Of a stretch of DNA of 64,000 nucleotides, positions 45,824-58,302 are shown in pieces. Position 1 is the first letter of the stretch. Every line of letters starts with the position of its first letter. The notes under the pieces are model-generated. The model worked only from the letters and a program-made list of their open reading frames with translations. It did not search any database and was not told the origin of the DNA. Both the position numbers and the translations under genes were made by a program. The stretch comes from Fagopyrum homotropicum (taxonomy: Eukaryota; Streptophyta; Magnoliopsida; Caryophyllales; Polygonaceae): assembly GCA_033239125.1 (NCBI GenBank), contig BSWB01000004.1, positions 139,264,426 to 139,328,425 on the forward strand, written 5' to 3'.

Positions 45824-47918
45824 GAATTCGTTTTGGGGTGAAGCTATGCTCACGGCAAACTACTTGCTTAATCGTGTTCCAAACAAAAGAAGCAAGAAGA
45901 CTCCTTACGAACTTTGGTTCAAAAGGAAACCAAACCTACATTACTTACGAGTTTGGGGATGTCGAGCCGTAGTAAGGCTAAATGACAACAAACGTAAGAC
46001 TTTAGGTGAAAGAGGTGTTGAGTGTGTGTTCATTGGCTATGCCGAACACTCCAAAGCATATAGATTCTATGTGATAGAACCAAATGACTTCATCTCGGTT
46101 AATACCGTAATAGAGTCTAGGGATGCCATCTTTGATGAAGATCGCTTCACCTCGGCTCCTAGGCCTAGGGAAGTGATCAACATGACTTTAGATGAGGAAC
46201 ACCCAAACAAGCATCGTAGGATTCAAGATGAATCCTGGCAATCGTCCCACGGGCTTGACTTGCCAGAGATTGCTCCTATGAGCATTAATTTGTCCCAAAA
46301 ATCAATTTTCCAAGTGTTCTTGGTTGAAGGGTCAAGGGATAATGAAATGGATTGTCACTCTTACTTTCATATGGATGAGGATCCAAAGACATTTGATGAG
46401 GCCATGAAGTCTCAAGATGTTGCCTTTTGGAAGGAAGCAATCCAAGAGGAGATGGACTCCATTATGGGTAACCATACATGGGAGTTAGGCAACCTTCCTT
46501 CCGGTTGCAAACCTTTGGGATGCAAATGGATCTTCAAGAGGAAGATGAAAGTTGACGGTTCCATTGACAAGTTTAAAGCACGCTTGGTCATCCAAGGCTT
46601 TAGACAAAGGGAAGGTGTCGATTACTTTGACACATATGCTCCGGTGGCTAGGATTACAACCATTAGGTTATTAATAGCTATGGCGGCTATACATAATTTA
46701 GTGATTCATCAAATGGATGTCAAGACAGCATTCCTTAATGGTGATCTAGATGAGGAAGTGTATATGAGACAACCTGAAGGGTTTATTTTAAAAGGACAAG
46801 AGCACAAAGTATGTCGCTTGGTCAAATCCTTGTATGGACTAAAGCAAGCTCCAAAACAATGGCATCAAAAGTTTGATGATGTTGTATTGTCAAATGGATT
46901 TAAGATAAATCAAGCTGACAAGTGTGTCTATAGTAAGTTTGATCATACCGGTCAAGGTGTGATCATATGCTTATATGTTGATGACATGTTGATCTTTGGA
47001 ACAAACCAAAGACAAGTAGATCTTACTAAGGACTTCTTGTCCACTAAGTTTTCTATGAAAGACTTAGGTGAGGCGGATGTGATTCTAGGCATAAGAATCA
47101 AACGTGATGCTAAAGACTTAAGCCTCACGCAATCACACTACATTGAGAAGATTGTCAAACGCTTCCAATTTGATAAAAGTACAATTGTTAGTACTCCTAT
47201 GGACTCAAGTGAGAAGTTGATGCCCAACCAAGGATCAGCTGTCTCTCAACTGGAGTATGCACAAGTAATAGGATGTTGCATGTATGCAATGACAAGCACT
47301 AGGCCAGATATTGCTTTTGCTATTGGTAAATTGAGTAGGTACACAAGTTGTCCTAGCTCACAACATTGGAAGACACTAAGGCGTGTGCTTAGGTACCTCA
47401 AGGGGACCATGGGTTTTGGCATCTTGTACAGTAAGTATCCTTCAGTGATAGAAGGCTACTCGGATGCGTCATGGATCACTAATCTAGATGATCACTCATC
47501 CACCACAGGATGGGTTTTCTTGTTAGGTGGTGGTGCCATTTCGTGGGCTTCAAAGAAGCAAACATGCATCACAACCTCGACCATGGAGTCCGAGTTTGTG
47601 GCACTTGCCGCTGCCGGCAAGGAAGCTGAATGGTTAAGAAATTTGGTTCTAGAAATTCCTCTATGGCCAAAACCGGTTTCTCCTATCTCGATTCATTGTG
47701 ATAGTGCAGCTACGTTGGCTAAAGCTTATAGCCAAACGTACAATGGAAAATCAAGACATCTTGGTGTGAGACATAGCTCGGTTAGAGAGCTCATAACTCA
47801 CGGTATAATATCGGTCGATTTTGTGAGAACCCACAATAATCTAGCCGATCACTTAACCAAGAGCTTGGCTAGGGACTTAGTTCAAAAGTCAGCCAAGGGG
47901 ATGGGGTTAACGACCTAA
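45663..47918 (+). pseudogene. pol: Element E reverse transcriptase and RNase H
   Basis: True homology begins near 45813 (SGLKNSFWGEAMLTANYLLN). RT carries WIFKRKMKVDGSIDKFKARL, DTYAPVARITTIRLL, QMDVKTAFLNGDLDEEVYM and the catalytic YVDDMLIFG. RNase H has SDASWI and TTGWVFLLGGGAISWASKKQ and ends near LADHLTKSLARDLV. The stop at 47916 is the natural end, and no internal stop is present over about 700 residues. Confidence 0.93.
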
Positions 47919-48442
47919 ATTGATAACGACTTGTCGTGGGACACCCAATTCGCCTATGGCTTGATGCCTTAGCCGAATTAATGAGGAAAGCCCATTCCAA
48001 GAAGTTGTGAGCATAAAATGTCCATCCAAGGTAAATGCTCTGTGCCTATATAATATGTATAGTTTGAAATATGTAATTTCTTAACAACTCTTTTTAAAAA
48101 TTGCAATTATAGGTGCAAGATCAAAAGAGAGTTGGCTACGTGAACGTGAAGTGTCAAGGCTTCTTCGAGGGAGTAGATGGTCGACTCGCCTATATGTTCA
48201 TTAAAGGATTAGGACACAATAGCCTTTAAATGTGTCATTTATTTGTAAAGGAAATGTAAATTTCGTGTATGTTGCCTTCATGTACTTAAACAAGTTGAGT
48301 GGTTCAATCCATTAGGACACCACAATTCTTTAGTGCAGAATGTGTAATTATACTAATTCAATAAATTCAATCGAAAGACATTTATGATTATGCGAATATT
48401 TTGTTTGGATGTATGTCTATTAAAAGTTTCTTGACTTTGCTC

Positions 48443-48456
48443 AAATGGGGGAGGAA
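48443..48456 (+). other. Polypurine tract of element E
   Basis: AATGGGGGAGGAA lies directly before the 3' LTR. The stretch 47919-48442 is untranslated, with no gene seen. Confidence 0.9.
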
Positions 48457-49881
48457 TGTTGGAGATTTGGGCTAAGTCTTCATTATAACCGTTGAGCTTG
48501 TCTTGAGACAAGGTGCAATGAGTTGTTCACATGTGTGTCACTATGGTCCGGGTTGCGGGAGGCAAGCCAAGTGACCGGCACTAAGAACAACTAGTATTAT
48601 AAGGGGAGTCGAATTAAAGCAAGGTGATTCACGACAAGGTCAACTTGTGCTAGCTTTTAGAAGGCCGACGTTTGGGGCTTTTTAGCCACATTTTATCGCC
48701 ACACCTTTGGTTCTTAGGCCTTATATTGGCTAAAGAATATGTGGTTAAAAATTGAGAGCAATTCAAGCTCAAATGCTTAGTGAATGTCAATGAAGCAGCT
48801 AGTGAGCTTCTTAAGGAGCTACACTAGCTTGAGCTAAGATATTGAGTGTTTGAGGATCTTGGAGCTTACCCTAGCTATATTAAAGTGAATGACACTCATT
48901 GGAAGTGTTTGGACCAAGAAAAATAAGCTCGCTCTAAGCTAGCTCCGGGGAGCGGTTTTGGGCTTCCTATGTGGGCCTCGGGCCTCGGGCTTTCTAGGGC
49001 TTCAAGGCCCATCTTCCAAGTAACTTCCAAGTAACTTCCATAACCGTTTTTTAACCGCTTTTAACCGCTTTTAACTCCCCAAAACCGTGGCCCCCTATGC
49101 CTATAAAAGGGAGAGTCATTTGCACTTGATTGAATATTCGTTTTTGCAACAATAAAGCTTCTAGTTCCATTGTATTGACACTGGATAGGCCTTCTTATAA
49201 GCTTGTTTGCAAAACTCGAAAGACCAGTATAGTTCCTTTGTATTGACAAAGGATAGGCATCCATCTTAGTTTGGTTTTGTATTGACAAAACCTAGGAATA
49301 CCCTTTCTACAAAGTAAGACAAGTAAGTCTCTTACTTAGTCTTTGTAACGTGTAACGTTTTATCCCACTAAGGTATTTGGATATTCCCGGTGTAGGGGAG
49401 AATACACTTAGAAGGAAAATTCATTTATGAATGACTCATTACATTATCCAAGTCAATGGTTTTAACATATAACAATCGGTTTATAAGACGTGTAATTGAA
49501 CTTAACTTCTATTAGAGTTTTGTCTACTCCTTTTGGAGATTACAAACTCTTGCTTGAGTTTTGTCTACTCCTTTGGAGATTACAAACTCTTGATTGAGTT
49601 TTGTCTACTCTTTTGAGGAGATTACAAACTCTTGGTTGAGTTTTGTCTACTCCTTTGGAGACTACAAACTCTAGATTGAGTTTTGTCTACTCCTTTGCGG
49701 AGATTACAAACTCTTGATTGGGTTTTGTCTACTCCTTTGTGGAGATTACAAACCCTTGGTTAATAACTAGTTTTTAGTTCAAGATAATTATATTAATTTG
49801 TTTGGCAATTGGGAGAACCGTCTACTCACATAAGTGAGACTACGGCCCTTTGGTCTAAAACCGGACACCGAAAATCCAACA
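48457..49881 (+). repeat. 3' LTR of element E
   Basis: 1425 bp, matching 42391-43813 with about a dozen visible differences, for example GGAGGT against GGAGAT at the start. It ends ATCCAACA, followed by the CAGAG duplication. Confidence 0.95.
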
Positions 49882-50511
49882 CAGAGGATACTAGGTGAGG
49901 CTCATGCTACCCCATACTCCGTACATCCAGGAGCAAGTAAGATGTATAAGGACGTGAGACGTTCCTTCTGGTGGGGTGGGTTGAAGCCTGATGTGGCTCG
50001 GTATGTAGCCCAATGTGCGATCTGTCAGCAGGTCAAGATTGAGCATCGCAGGTCCGGAGGAGAGCTCCACCCACTTCCAGTACCACATTGGAAGTGGCAG
50101 GATATATCTATGGATTTTGTTACCGGGTTGAGGCTCAGTAGAGGGTTTGATGCTATTTGGGTAGTGGTAGACCGTCTGACGAAGACCGCACGTTTCATTC
50201 CGATTAAGGAAACGTGGCCGGTAAGTCGTCTAGCTGAGGAGTTCACCAGACACATTGTGAGGTTTCATGGAGTACCGAGGACGATCGTCTCCGACAGAGA
50301 TGGACGTTTTACCTCTAAATTTTGGCAGCAGGTACACACTGCTTTGGGGACGAGCCTCCACTTTACCACTGCTTATCACCCACAGACAGACGGTCAGTCT
50401 GAGAGGACCATTCAGACCTTAAAGGACATGTTGCGGGCATGTGTACTAGATTGGGGACAGGTATGGCCAGATCATCTCCCACTGGTAGAGTTTTCATATA
50501 ATAACAGCTAG
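49882..50511 (+). pseudogene. pol: Element D integrase, zinc-binding and catalytic core
   Basis: Continues D pol after E: HPGASKMYKDVRRSFWW, CAICQQ, DAIWVVVDRLTK, SDRDGRF and HPQTDGQSERTIQTLKDM. Key core residues are kept. TAG 50509 replaces the Trp of A and C. Confidence 0.9.
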
Positions 50512-51177
50512 CACGCGTCTATTGGGATGGCACCTTACGAGGCTTTGCACGGGCGGAGATGTCGTACACCGTTGTACTGGGATGAGCCTAGCAAGGCTGA
50601 TGGGGTAGTACCAGATCAAATACAGGATGACATCGCCCGGATTGCCCTAGTCCGAGAACGGATGTTAGCAGCTCAGAGTGGTCAGAAATCCTACGCCGAC
50701 AAAAGGCGTCGACCTTTGGAGTTTAGAATGGGTGCTCAGGTGTGGCTGAGAGTGTCACCTACGAGAGGAGTCAGGCGTTTCGGCATTAAGGGGAAGCTGA
50801 GTCCCCGATATGTCGGTCCATTTGAGATCTTAGAGAGAGTCGGAGAGGTTGCCTACCGATTAGCACTGCCACCGAGATTGGAGGGAGTACATCCAGTTTT
50901 TCATGTATCTCAGCTGAGAGAGTACATACCGGATCCTAGACACGTCATCAGTCATGAGGATCTGATAGTCGAGCCAGACCACACTTTTGTGGAGTACCCA
51001 GTAGCCGTTCTAGAGCGTAGTACTAGGCGCATGCGTTCTAATGAGATACCGATGTCGAGGATCCAGTGGTCTAGACGAGGAGCTGATGAGGCTACCTGGG
51101 AGACAGAGGAGAGTATTAGACGTAACTATCCTGAGTTCTTTGCGGAGTTAGCCGCTACCTCAGTAGCGACGGGTTAG
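50512..51177 (+). pseudogene. pol: Element D integrase C-terminus and chromodomain
   Basis: Same frame as the core. It holds LSPRYVGPFEILERVG, HPVFHVSQLREY and a chromodomain-like end (ATWETEESIRRNYPEFF). The natural stop is at 51175. The untranslated tail 51178-51387 ends in a GGGGGTACTGA polypurine region. Confidence 0.9.
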
Positions 51178-51387
51178 TACTGAGACGATACTTTATATGA
51201 TTTTTGTGATTATATGTTTAAGTGATTGTTTATGTTTATGTGCTTAATAGTGTGAGTAGTTTGCATGCTAGGAAAAAGTGAGATAAATTGGAGTGAGACC
51301 AGAATATATTTTTTTTAGGGTGAAATAGTTTTGGGTATATACTTTATTCTAAGTTTCGGGACGAAACTTATTTTAAGGGGGTACTGA

Positions 51388-54365
51388 TGTAATATCCGGA
51401 ATTTTTATTCCGTCTATTTCCGTAGCCTACCAGTTTCCGATCCCTTGACTTCACATAAAATAATAAGTTTAGCCCCAAACCCTAATTTAGAACGACTTCA
51501 CATAAAATAATAAGTTTAGCCCCAAACCCTAATATAGAATATGACTCGTCGTTAACAAGTCATGACATCCTAGTGACGAGGTCGAGACGAGACCAAGACG
51601 AGTTAAGACAAGACCAAGATAAACTCGGGACAAGTACATGCATGGGCCAGACAAGTCTGTGACGAAGCTGTGACAAGGCCCAGACAAGTCTGTGAAGAAC
51701 CTGTGACAAGCCCAGACAATCTGTGACGAAGCTGTGACAAGGCCAGACAAGGCTGTGACGAATCTGTGACAAGCCCAGACAAGCTGTTGACAGCCCAGTC
51801 GTGACCATCAGCGCCAACCCCAGCCCAGATTGCCAACAGCGTCCGCTTCAGCCCATCTTCAGCGTGCCCAGCGCCATCTTCAGCCCAGCATGCCAGCGCC
51901 CATCTTCAGCCATCTTCAGCGTGCTCAGCGCCATCTTCAGCCCAACATGCCAGCGCCCATCTTCAGCCATCTTCAGCGTGCCCAGTGCCATCTGCAGCCC
52001 AGCATGTCAGCGCCCTTCTTCAGACCATCTTCAACACGCCAGCACAGCCCAGTCCAGCATGGAGAAGGAGAAGCTGGCCATTCCTTTCGCAAGCCCAGGA
52101 GCACGCCAGCCCAAGGGAGAGCAGTTGCTGTGACGTATTGGATTTGCTGAGCTGGAACAATGCAATCTTCTGTATGTAACTGCTCCTTGATTTACGCAGA
52201 ACATTTATCTCCTTCTGAATGCAGCCCACGTTCCCAACTTTCTGTCTACATTCAGAATCCTCTCTTCTTCATCCTTCCTTCTGCAGTAGACGACTCATCT
52301 CAATCGATCTCTTTTGCACACGGCTCTTCTGCACACAACTCTTCTGCACAGCGAGTACACAAATCTGGTAGAGTTTACTTCCCTTACCTTCTGATCTGTA
52401 GCCGTTTGATTGCATCTCTAACAAGAGACTTTCAGTGCAGCGAATTCTCTTCCGGCTAGAAGGAAATACACTCGACCTTGTTCAATACAACCGGGTAAAA
52501 ATCTATTTGCATTTCTATCTCTTCTGTCATCTCCTTACTAGTTAAATCCGTGTCTTATACCTCCCTTTTGTGTTGGACTGCCTCCCCATTGATGCAGCAG
52601 TGTGTTAGGCTGTAGTTGCTCCTTGGATCGTCAATAAAAACGAGTCAAGGCCCCAATCCAGTGAGAGGTCAGTTTTTCTCTCTCACTTCTGCTTATGAAA
52701 TAGATGTAGTGAATTCCATGAGAATAGAACCTAGGATGTGCGAGTTCAAGTGTTTAAACCAGTGTACTCGGGGAGAGTCGAATAGAGAACCCTAAGAAGA
52801 TTAGACTGCTGTAAAACAGGAATGAGAGGTAAGAGAAAGAGAAGTGAAATACATTGTTTTAATTTCATTGTTGTAAGATGGAAACGGGCATAGTTGGAGA
52901 CCAATGTTAGAGAGTTTGGATGATGATCCACCGTTGAAATTTTAATAGGTGATAGGTAGATGTATGTAGTTTACTATATTAAAATTTGAGAAGAAATGAA
53001 CGGTCGGATTAGAAGTTATAAGCTTCCAAAGTAGGGTAGTTAAGCAGTTTTTGTAAACATTTGAATTTTGGTTAAGTATAGAAAATGTAAGTGTTGTAGC
53101 CAACTTTGAGAATTTTTATAAAAATAATGGATGAATAGTTTTGAGAAATTCTTGCTCCTAAGGGTAGATGGAACATCATAGATGATCTAGAGAATTAATT
53201 CGGAATTTTTATAAGCTTCTACGAATTTTATATTTGAAACCGAAGTTGTACCTTTACGATCTTTCGGAAAATAGGAAAATAAGAAAAGTGCCAGTTTGTA
53301 ACCAAACTAAACTTTAGGACTTAGAATATGACTTTATAGTCTCAAGTAAGAGTTTAGACAAGAATTTTGGAAATTCTGGGAGTTTCGGGACCAAGGGTAA
53401 AGTAGTCATTTTACCATAAATTAGTACTGTAATCAGTTCTGTCCTATTACGATCTTCTATCTTAGAAGTCTTAGACTTCTAAATACTTTGGAGTGTGCTA
53501 ATGCACATATCTCTTTTGGCAGGCAACTGAGTTGCTACGGTTACAGAGCGAGTTTGGTTTACAAAGAATCGAGATTTATAACAGGTAAGTCCTTTGGGCT
53601 TACTTAGCTGACTTCTGAATATGAGCATGAATGATGATAGTGGTGTGTGATTGAAATGTTTAGAGTTATAGGTTGTGATAGATATTTACCGACCTATACT
53701 TGGCCTAAGAGTAACGGGCGGTGGCATTATGCTCAGTTAGCTTGAGGGCGCTGGGGGTTTCTTTAGGGACTAGTCCATACTCGGTTTGTAGTGATGCTAC
53801 CGGCGGAGGTCAGCTAGACCTACACCCAGTTGGATAAGGAACGGAGGCAAGAACTGTTAAGAGTTCTCGTACCACAACTGTAAAATTGAATAAGATGAAT
53901 CACCTAAGTAATAGATAATAAACGGTTGTGTGCCAGTATGATGTTTGTTTATATTATTCTGCGTGTGTTTGTGCTGTTATTATTCTACTTATATTTGGAT
54001 AGTTAGCTAACAGTTGTTATGTTGTGTAGACGTACCACAGGTTAGAGCAGATGCCGAGTGATCCGGATGGTAGTGGTCAGCCAGGGTGTCGTACTTTTAG
54101 GACGTGTTGCAGTTTCATTATTTGTGGGATTTCCAGTTGGACCTTGGTTCTTTTCTTTCTATCCGTAGTTGTTATCTTATGTTTTCTGGCTGTCGGTTGT
54201 TCTGGTCACATTCATACGTTGTTAAGACTTAATTTATGATTTTTCGGTTTTTCCTTATTTGTGCCTTGTCGTAAGATCTTGTTAAGTTGTTGTCGAACTA
54301 AGGTCGGGACCCACTGTGAGGTCCTAACCAGTAACTCTCCAAGTTGTAAAATTTGGGGTGTTACA
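51388..54365 (+). repeat. 3' LTR of D, also serving as 5' LTR of D2
   Basis: 2978 bp, matching the split 5' LTR. It is followed at once by a primer site and a second D-type internal region instead of a target duplication. It carries a doubled segment near its start (51446-51535) that is also present in the 5' LTR. Confidence 0.94.
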
Positions 54366-54368
54366 ACA

Positions 54369-54380
54369 TGGTATCAGAGC
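54369..54380 (+). other. Primer binding site of D2
   Basis: TGGTATCAGAGC, three bases after the shared LTR. Confidence 0.93.
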
Positions 54381-54637
54381 TCTAGATTGGCAACAATGGC
54401 ACTTGATATCTTCTAAAATGGTCATATAAGTAAATAAACAAAACCCAAAAATGGTCTGAGTTTTCCAAAGAAAATTTTGGTTTTAAAATGCATGCATAGT
54501 CGGGATGGGATAGAAAGTACGAATGACCACCACTACCTTCGCGGATCTCGGCATTCTTAGTATTATTATTGTTATAGACTTTTACTACTTATGATAGATT
54601 AGTTAGATTTTAACTGTAGTTGTTACCGTTCGTACAG

Positions 54638-54903
54638 ATGGCACGTACTAGGGCTACATCAGCGACTGGCCAAGGTAGGGTTCGTCCCCCCCTTCCCCCC
54701 AGTTAGAGAGGATCGAGCTGATAGGACCTCTACTGTTAGAGGGCGTGGTCGTGGGGGTAGACCTCCACTAGAGAGAGGTCGAGGACGAGTTCCTCGAGAG
54801 GACCCACCTGCAGCAAGCATGCCAGAGGCTGCTGTGGAAGAGGTAGCTGAGAGTGTAGGTCCTGAGGTCAGGCATGAGACCGCCGCTAGGTCTGGAGCGC
54901 AGG
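54638..54903 (+). pseudogene. gag: D2 Gag N-terminus
   Basis: Starts MARTRATSATGQGR like D. One extra C in the run near 54690 shifts the frame relative to D and gives an early stop. It is cut at 54903 by the inserted LTR. Confidence 0.8.
54814..54903 (+). repeat. 90 bp direct duplication, left copy
   Basis: Identical to 56738-56827 apart from one C/T difference (54832 against 56756). It lies directly against the left end of the inserted LTR and is far longer than a normal retrotransposon target duplication. Confidence 0.92.
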
Positions 54904-56737
54904 TGATAACACGATTTATGACTTAGGTTTAGGTAATCATTTAGATAGATTCATCACTCATTCATGCATGGTTTAGCACAAATTCGCGACGTTTGCACTC
55001 AATTCGCGTATTTTGTCGAGATAGACGTCTACACAGACTTGTTCGTTGCTTTGTAGGTATTTCGGGGGTCTTTTGGACATTAACCGATAAATTAGAGGGC
55101 CAAGCCTCATGATGGTACACATCCAAGGCTAAGGAGGAGCATAAATGGAGCAACAAGGGACACAAAGACCACTATTGGTGCAAGCAATGAATCAACTCAT
55201 GGCTAGACGATCATAGCACCTTTCTGCTGAAGAAAATCGGACCAACAAGCAGCTAAATCGGCCGATTTTCTCCTACTAGGTCGATTTTTGAGGCTTTGAC
55301 AGCTTAAGCCACGTGTCCCACGATCTCTTGTCCGTCCTTGCTCTTGGTGGAGAATATAAGTGGTCCTGCAGGTGGTTGCTGAGCATAGCTCCTCTCACAC
55401 ACTCTCATTCATAGCGGACCAATTTGGTAGAAAGATTGGAGGAGAAGAAAAGCTCTCAAAGATTGAAGGAAGAAGAAGAACACCATTGAAGGAGAATAGT
55501 GAGGTTTTGAGTGATTTGGAGTTGCTTTTGTAGACTTTGATTGAAGAACTTTAGCAAGGATTGTTAGGAACGTTTTGGATCTTCATTTAAGAGTTTGTAA
55601 GTCTTGCTACAACTTGGATTTTGCTAAGATTAATTGATTTTGTTTCTCATCTTTCATTACTCATCTATGAACACCATGTATGCTTGTTTGATGATGTTGG
55701 ATCTCGATATGCATATTATTGACTAGTTTGTTGTGATTCTGGAGTGATGGATTGATGGTTATGGCTAGGGTGATGATAGGATGAGCTTATATGTTGGTTT
55801 AGGATGATTAATATGCACGAAACTCACAACAGAAAGAAAAATCGTCCTGTTCATCAGATAAATCGGCCGATTTATCTGTAGAACAGCCCGATTTATTCTC
55901 CTGTTGCTCTTTAAATGATAAATCTGAATGCTAGGGTCCTTGGTTGTTTAAATCCTAGTGTTTATTAAACCTAATTTAGCTTAAGATCACCTAATGCTAT
56001 CAATCTAAGTGAGGGAAGAGATCTACCCGATGATTTCCGACCTTAGATACCTAAGATGATGAATGCTAGGTAGTAGTGAGCTTCATAAGCCGCTATTGGA
56101 TCGAGTGTGCTAGGATTAGTACTTGAGACTTCCCTATTCCGAGACTTACCCGGTAAGGAGAGGGTTGCACTCTTAAGTAGTATCCGGTTGTGTAGAATCT
56201 CCCTATTTAACCACCTTGAGACCTACCCGGTAATAGGGGTTAGATGCGGGACTAGTGAAGTGAGAGACCTACCCGGTAATTGCTTCCATTAGTGAAACAC
56301 TCTTCCCCAACACCGCAACTTGTCCTTAGTATCCTTAGAGCCTTGAATCCTATGCCATAACCGGAAATCTTGACCTCTAGAATCTATTTTTCTCTCTTGA
56401 TCATATACTTGTGTTTTGAGTTACTTGTTTGATTGCTAGTTGAGTTGTTAGCTTGTTTCATTATCTTTCTTGACTTGTGATCTTGTTTGACCACCTCAAA
56501 AACCAACAAAAACATTGTGTTTTTCAATTTTCTTTGTTTTTCATCTTATCTTAGTCTAGATTCACACTATCTTTGATCATTGTTTGACTCGATTTCACCT
56601 TAGTCTTTGTGTTCGACCTCGGAATACTATCCCTACTACAAACATCCCGTACACAACGGGTTCGCTAGGAGTTAGGATAAATATAACGAGTATAAATTTA
56701 AGACTTATTGCGTGCACATCACACGATCTTAGCGTAA
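54904..56737 (+). mobile_element. Athila/Tat-like LTR inserted in D2 gag
   Basis: The body runs from TGATAACACG to GTGCACATCA (54904-56721), with TGAT and ATCA as inverted ends. It is followed by 16 extra bases (56722-56737) before D2 gag resumes. Internal features are repeated GAGACCTACCCGGTAA-type motifs (56150-56285), a TATA-like AATATAAG near 55352 and a TTCGACCTCGGAATAC segment near the end. No internal coding region or second LTR is seen, so it resembles a solo LTR. The short ORFs inside have no recognisable product. Confidence 0.75.
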
Positions 56738-56827
56738 CAAGCATGCCAGAGGCTGTTGTGGAAGAGGTAGCTGAGAGTGTAGGTCCTGAGGTCAGGCATG
56801 AGACCGCCGCTAGGTCTGGAGCGCAGG
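56738..56827 (+). repeat. 90 bp direct duplication, right copy
   Basis: Repeats 54814-54903 and then continues uninterrupted into D2 gag. Confidence 0.92.
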
Positions 56828-58302
56828 GAGCACGTTCGACTGAGTCAGGACGTGTTTCTATTGGAGCATCTGAGTATAGAGAGTACAGAGCATACGTTGA
56901 GCGTATGGAGGAGGTTGTCAGAGTTGAGAGGCTTAACCAGGTACCGCCGGTGGTACCGGCCCGGTCAGTTCAGGTGACACAGGGAGTGTCTCAGGTACCG
57001 GCTGTACCTGAGAGGAGAGTTAATGCTGATAGAGCGCCTACTGGGTCTAGGGCACCGAGACCGGATGAGTGGTTGAAGGCTTTCAACTCTCAAAAGGTTC
57101 CCTCATTCAGTGGAGAAATAAGGCTAGAGGTGGAGCACTGGATAGGGAAGATAGAGACTGATTTAGAGGCGATACGTTGCCCCGAGGATCGACAGGTGGA
57201 TTTGGTGCAGACCTGTTTCACAGATGATGCTCATTCATGGTGGCGGACCATTCGTAGCCGAGTCGCCAGTTGGGAGCAGATGAGGAACATTGTTAGGGAC
57301 ATGTACTGTCCTGTCTCGCTGAGGAGGGAGAGATTCCAGGATTTCATTGAGGCGGGATTTGAGGATATCCCGATTGCTGCAGCCATAAAGAAGTTTCAGA
57401 AGGAGTTGACCCAACTTGGACCAGCTGCACCTCTAGAAGAGCAGCATGTTTACATTTTTTCCAAGAGATTGAGAGAGAGTACCCGATCATATCTGGCATG
57501 ATTCCGCTGTGAGACTTTGTCTGACTATCAGGATAGGGCCTCTGCTTATGAGAGAGATAGGCCAGCTTCGAGGAAAGCAGTTCAGTCTAGTGGGCCGGAT
57601 AAGCGGTAGAGGACAGGACATGTTGGTAGCAGTGTAGTAATAGCAGGTTATGGTCGAGGACAGACTCAGGGGAGGTCCAGCTACCACCCTACAGTTCAGA
57701 ATTCAGGTAGAGATCGACAATGCTTTAACTGTGGTAGCCGCGATCACATTAAAACGGACTGCCAGAGGCCACCTACTACTTGCTTCACTTGTGGGAAGCC
57801 GGGACACAGGGCTACTTTCTGCCGTCAGGGTAGGGCCCCTTCACAACAGGGATCTTCTCCCGCAGGTGCTGAGAAGAGTGGACAGAGACCTCCTCAGTAC
57901 CGAGCACCGAGTCAACAACAACAATAGTACCGGGCTCTAGGACATCCTGCTTCATACAGTACGGCACAGGGATCAGGTCGTGGCAGGGGACGTGGTAGTA
58001 CCACTGACACCAGAGGAGGACCATCGAGAGTGTTCGAGCTGAGGAGCACTGAGTAGCCTACAGCACCCGCGACCACATGTACTATTTGGATCCATGATTT
58101 ACCTGTGCGAGTTTTATTTGATACGGGTGCTACGCACTCCTTTATATCATATGCATGCGTAGATAGGTTGTCCTTAGCTACAGTAGAGGGTGTACCTTTT
58201 GTGGTTGGGTTACCAGATGGGGGTAAGGTTAGAGGATCCCGAGAGATTTATGACTGCCCTATTCATCTGGGAGGTCGGATTTGATTAGTAAATTTTCTAG
58301 TC
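56738..58302 (+). pseudogene. gag-pol: D2 Gag main part, linker and protease
   Basis: One frame. The capsid region runs to TGA 57499 (Gly in D). TAG stops follow at 57607, 57925 and 58054 (all CAG in D or A), and a TGA at 58282. Two CCHC knuckles matching D (57718-57830) and the protease motif DTGAT (about 58119) are present. The open frame running in from the inserted LTR (from 56584) is chimeric and its first ~50 residues are not Gag. Confidence 0.88.

Larger units (their letters stand above)
42391..49881 (+). mobile_element. Element E: complete Ty1/copia retrotransposon inside D integrase
   Basis: LTRs of 1423 and 1425 bp (TGTTGGAG to ATCCAACA) flank gag, protease, integrase, RT and RNase H in copia order (integrase before RT). 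The target duplication CAGAG is at 42386-42390 and 49882-49886. The internal region is almost fully open, with two 4 bp gains that shift the frame. Overall motifs resemble Tork-type plant copia elements, but I cannot fix the clade. The LTRs differ at roughly one site per hundred by eye, so it is fairly recent. Confidence 0.95.
25109..54365 (+). mobile_element. Element D: Tekay-type chromovirus carrying nested elements C and E
   Basis: LTRs start TGTAATATCC and end TGTTACA. The 5' LTR is split by C (25109-25202 and 35606-38488, together 2977 bp). The 3' LTR is 51388-54365 (2978 bp). The internal region carries a Met primer site, gag, protease, RT, RNase H, integrase and chromodomain, and is split by copia element E at 42390/49882. 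It inserted into LTR F. The left flank is AAATG; the right flank is not visible because the 3' LTR runs straight into another D-type internal region. The coding region has many stops and at least one frameshift. Confidence 0.92.
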
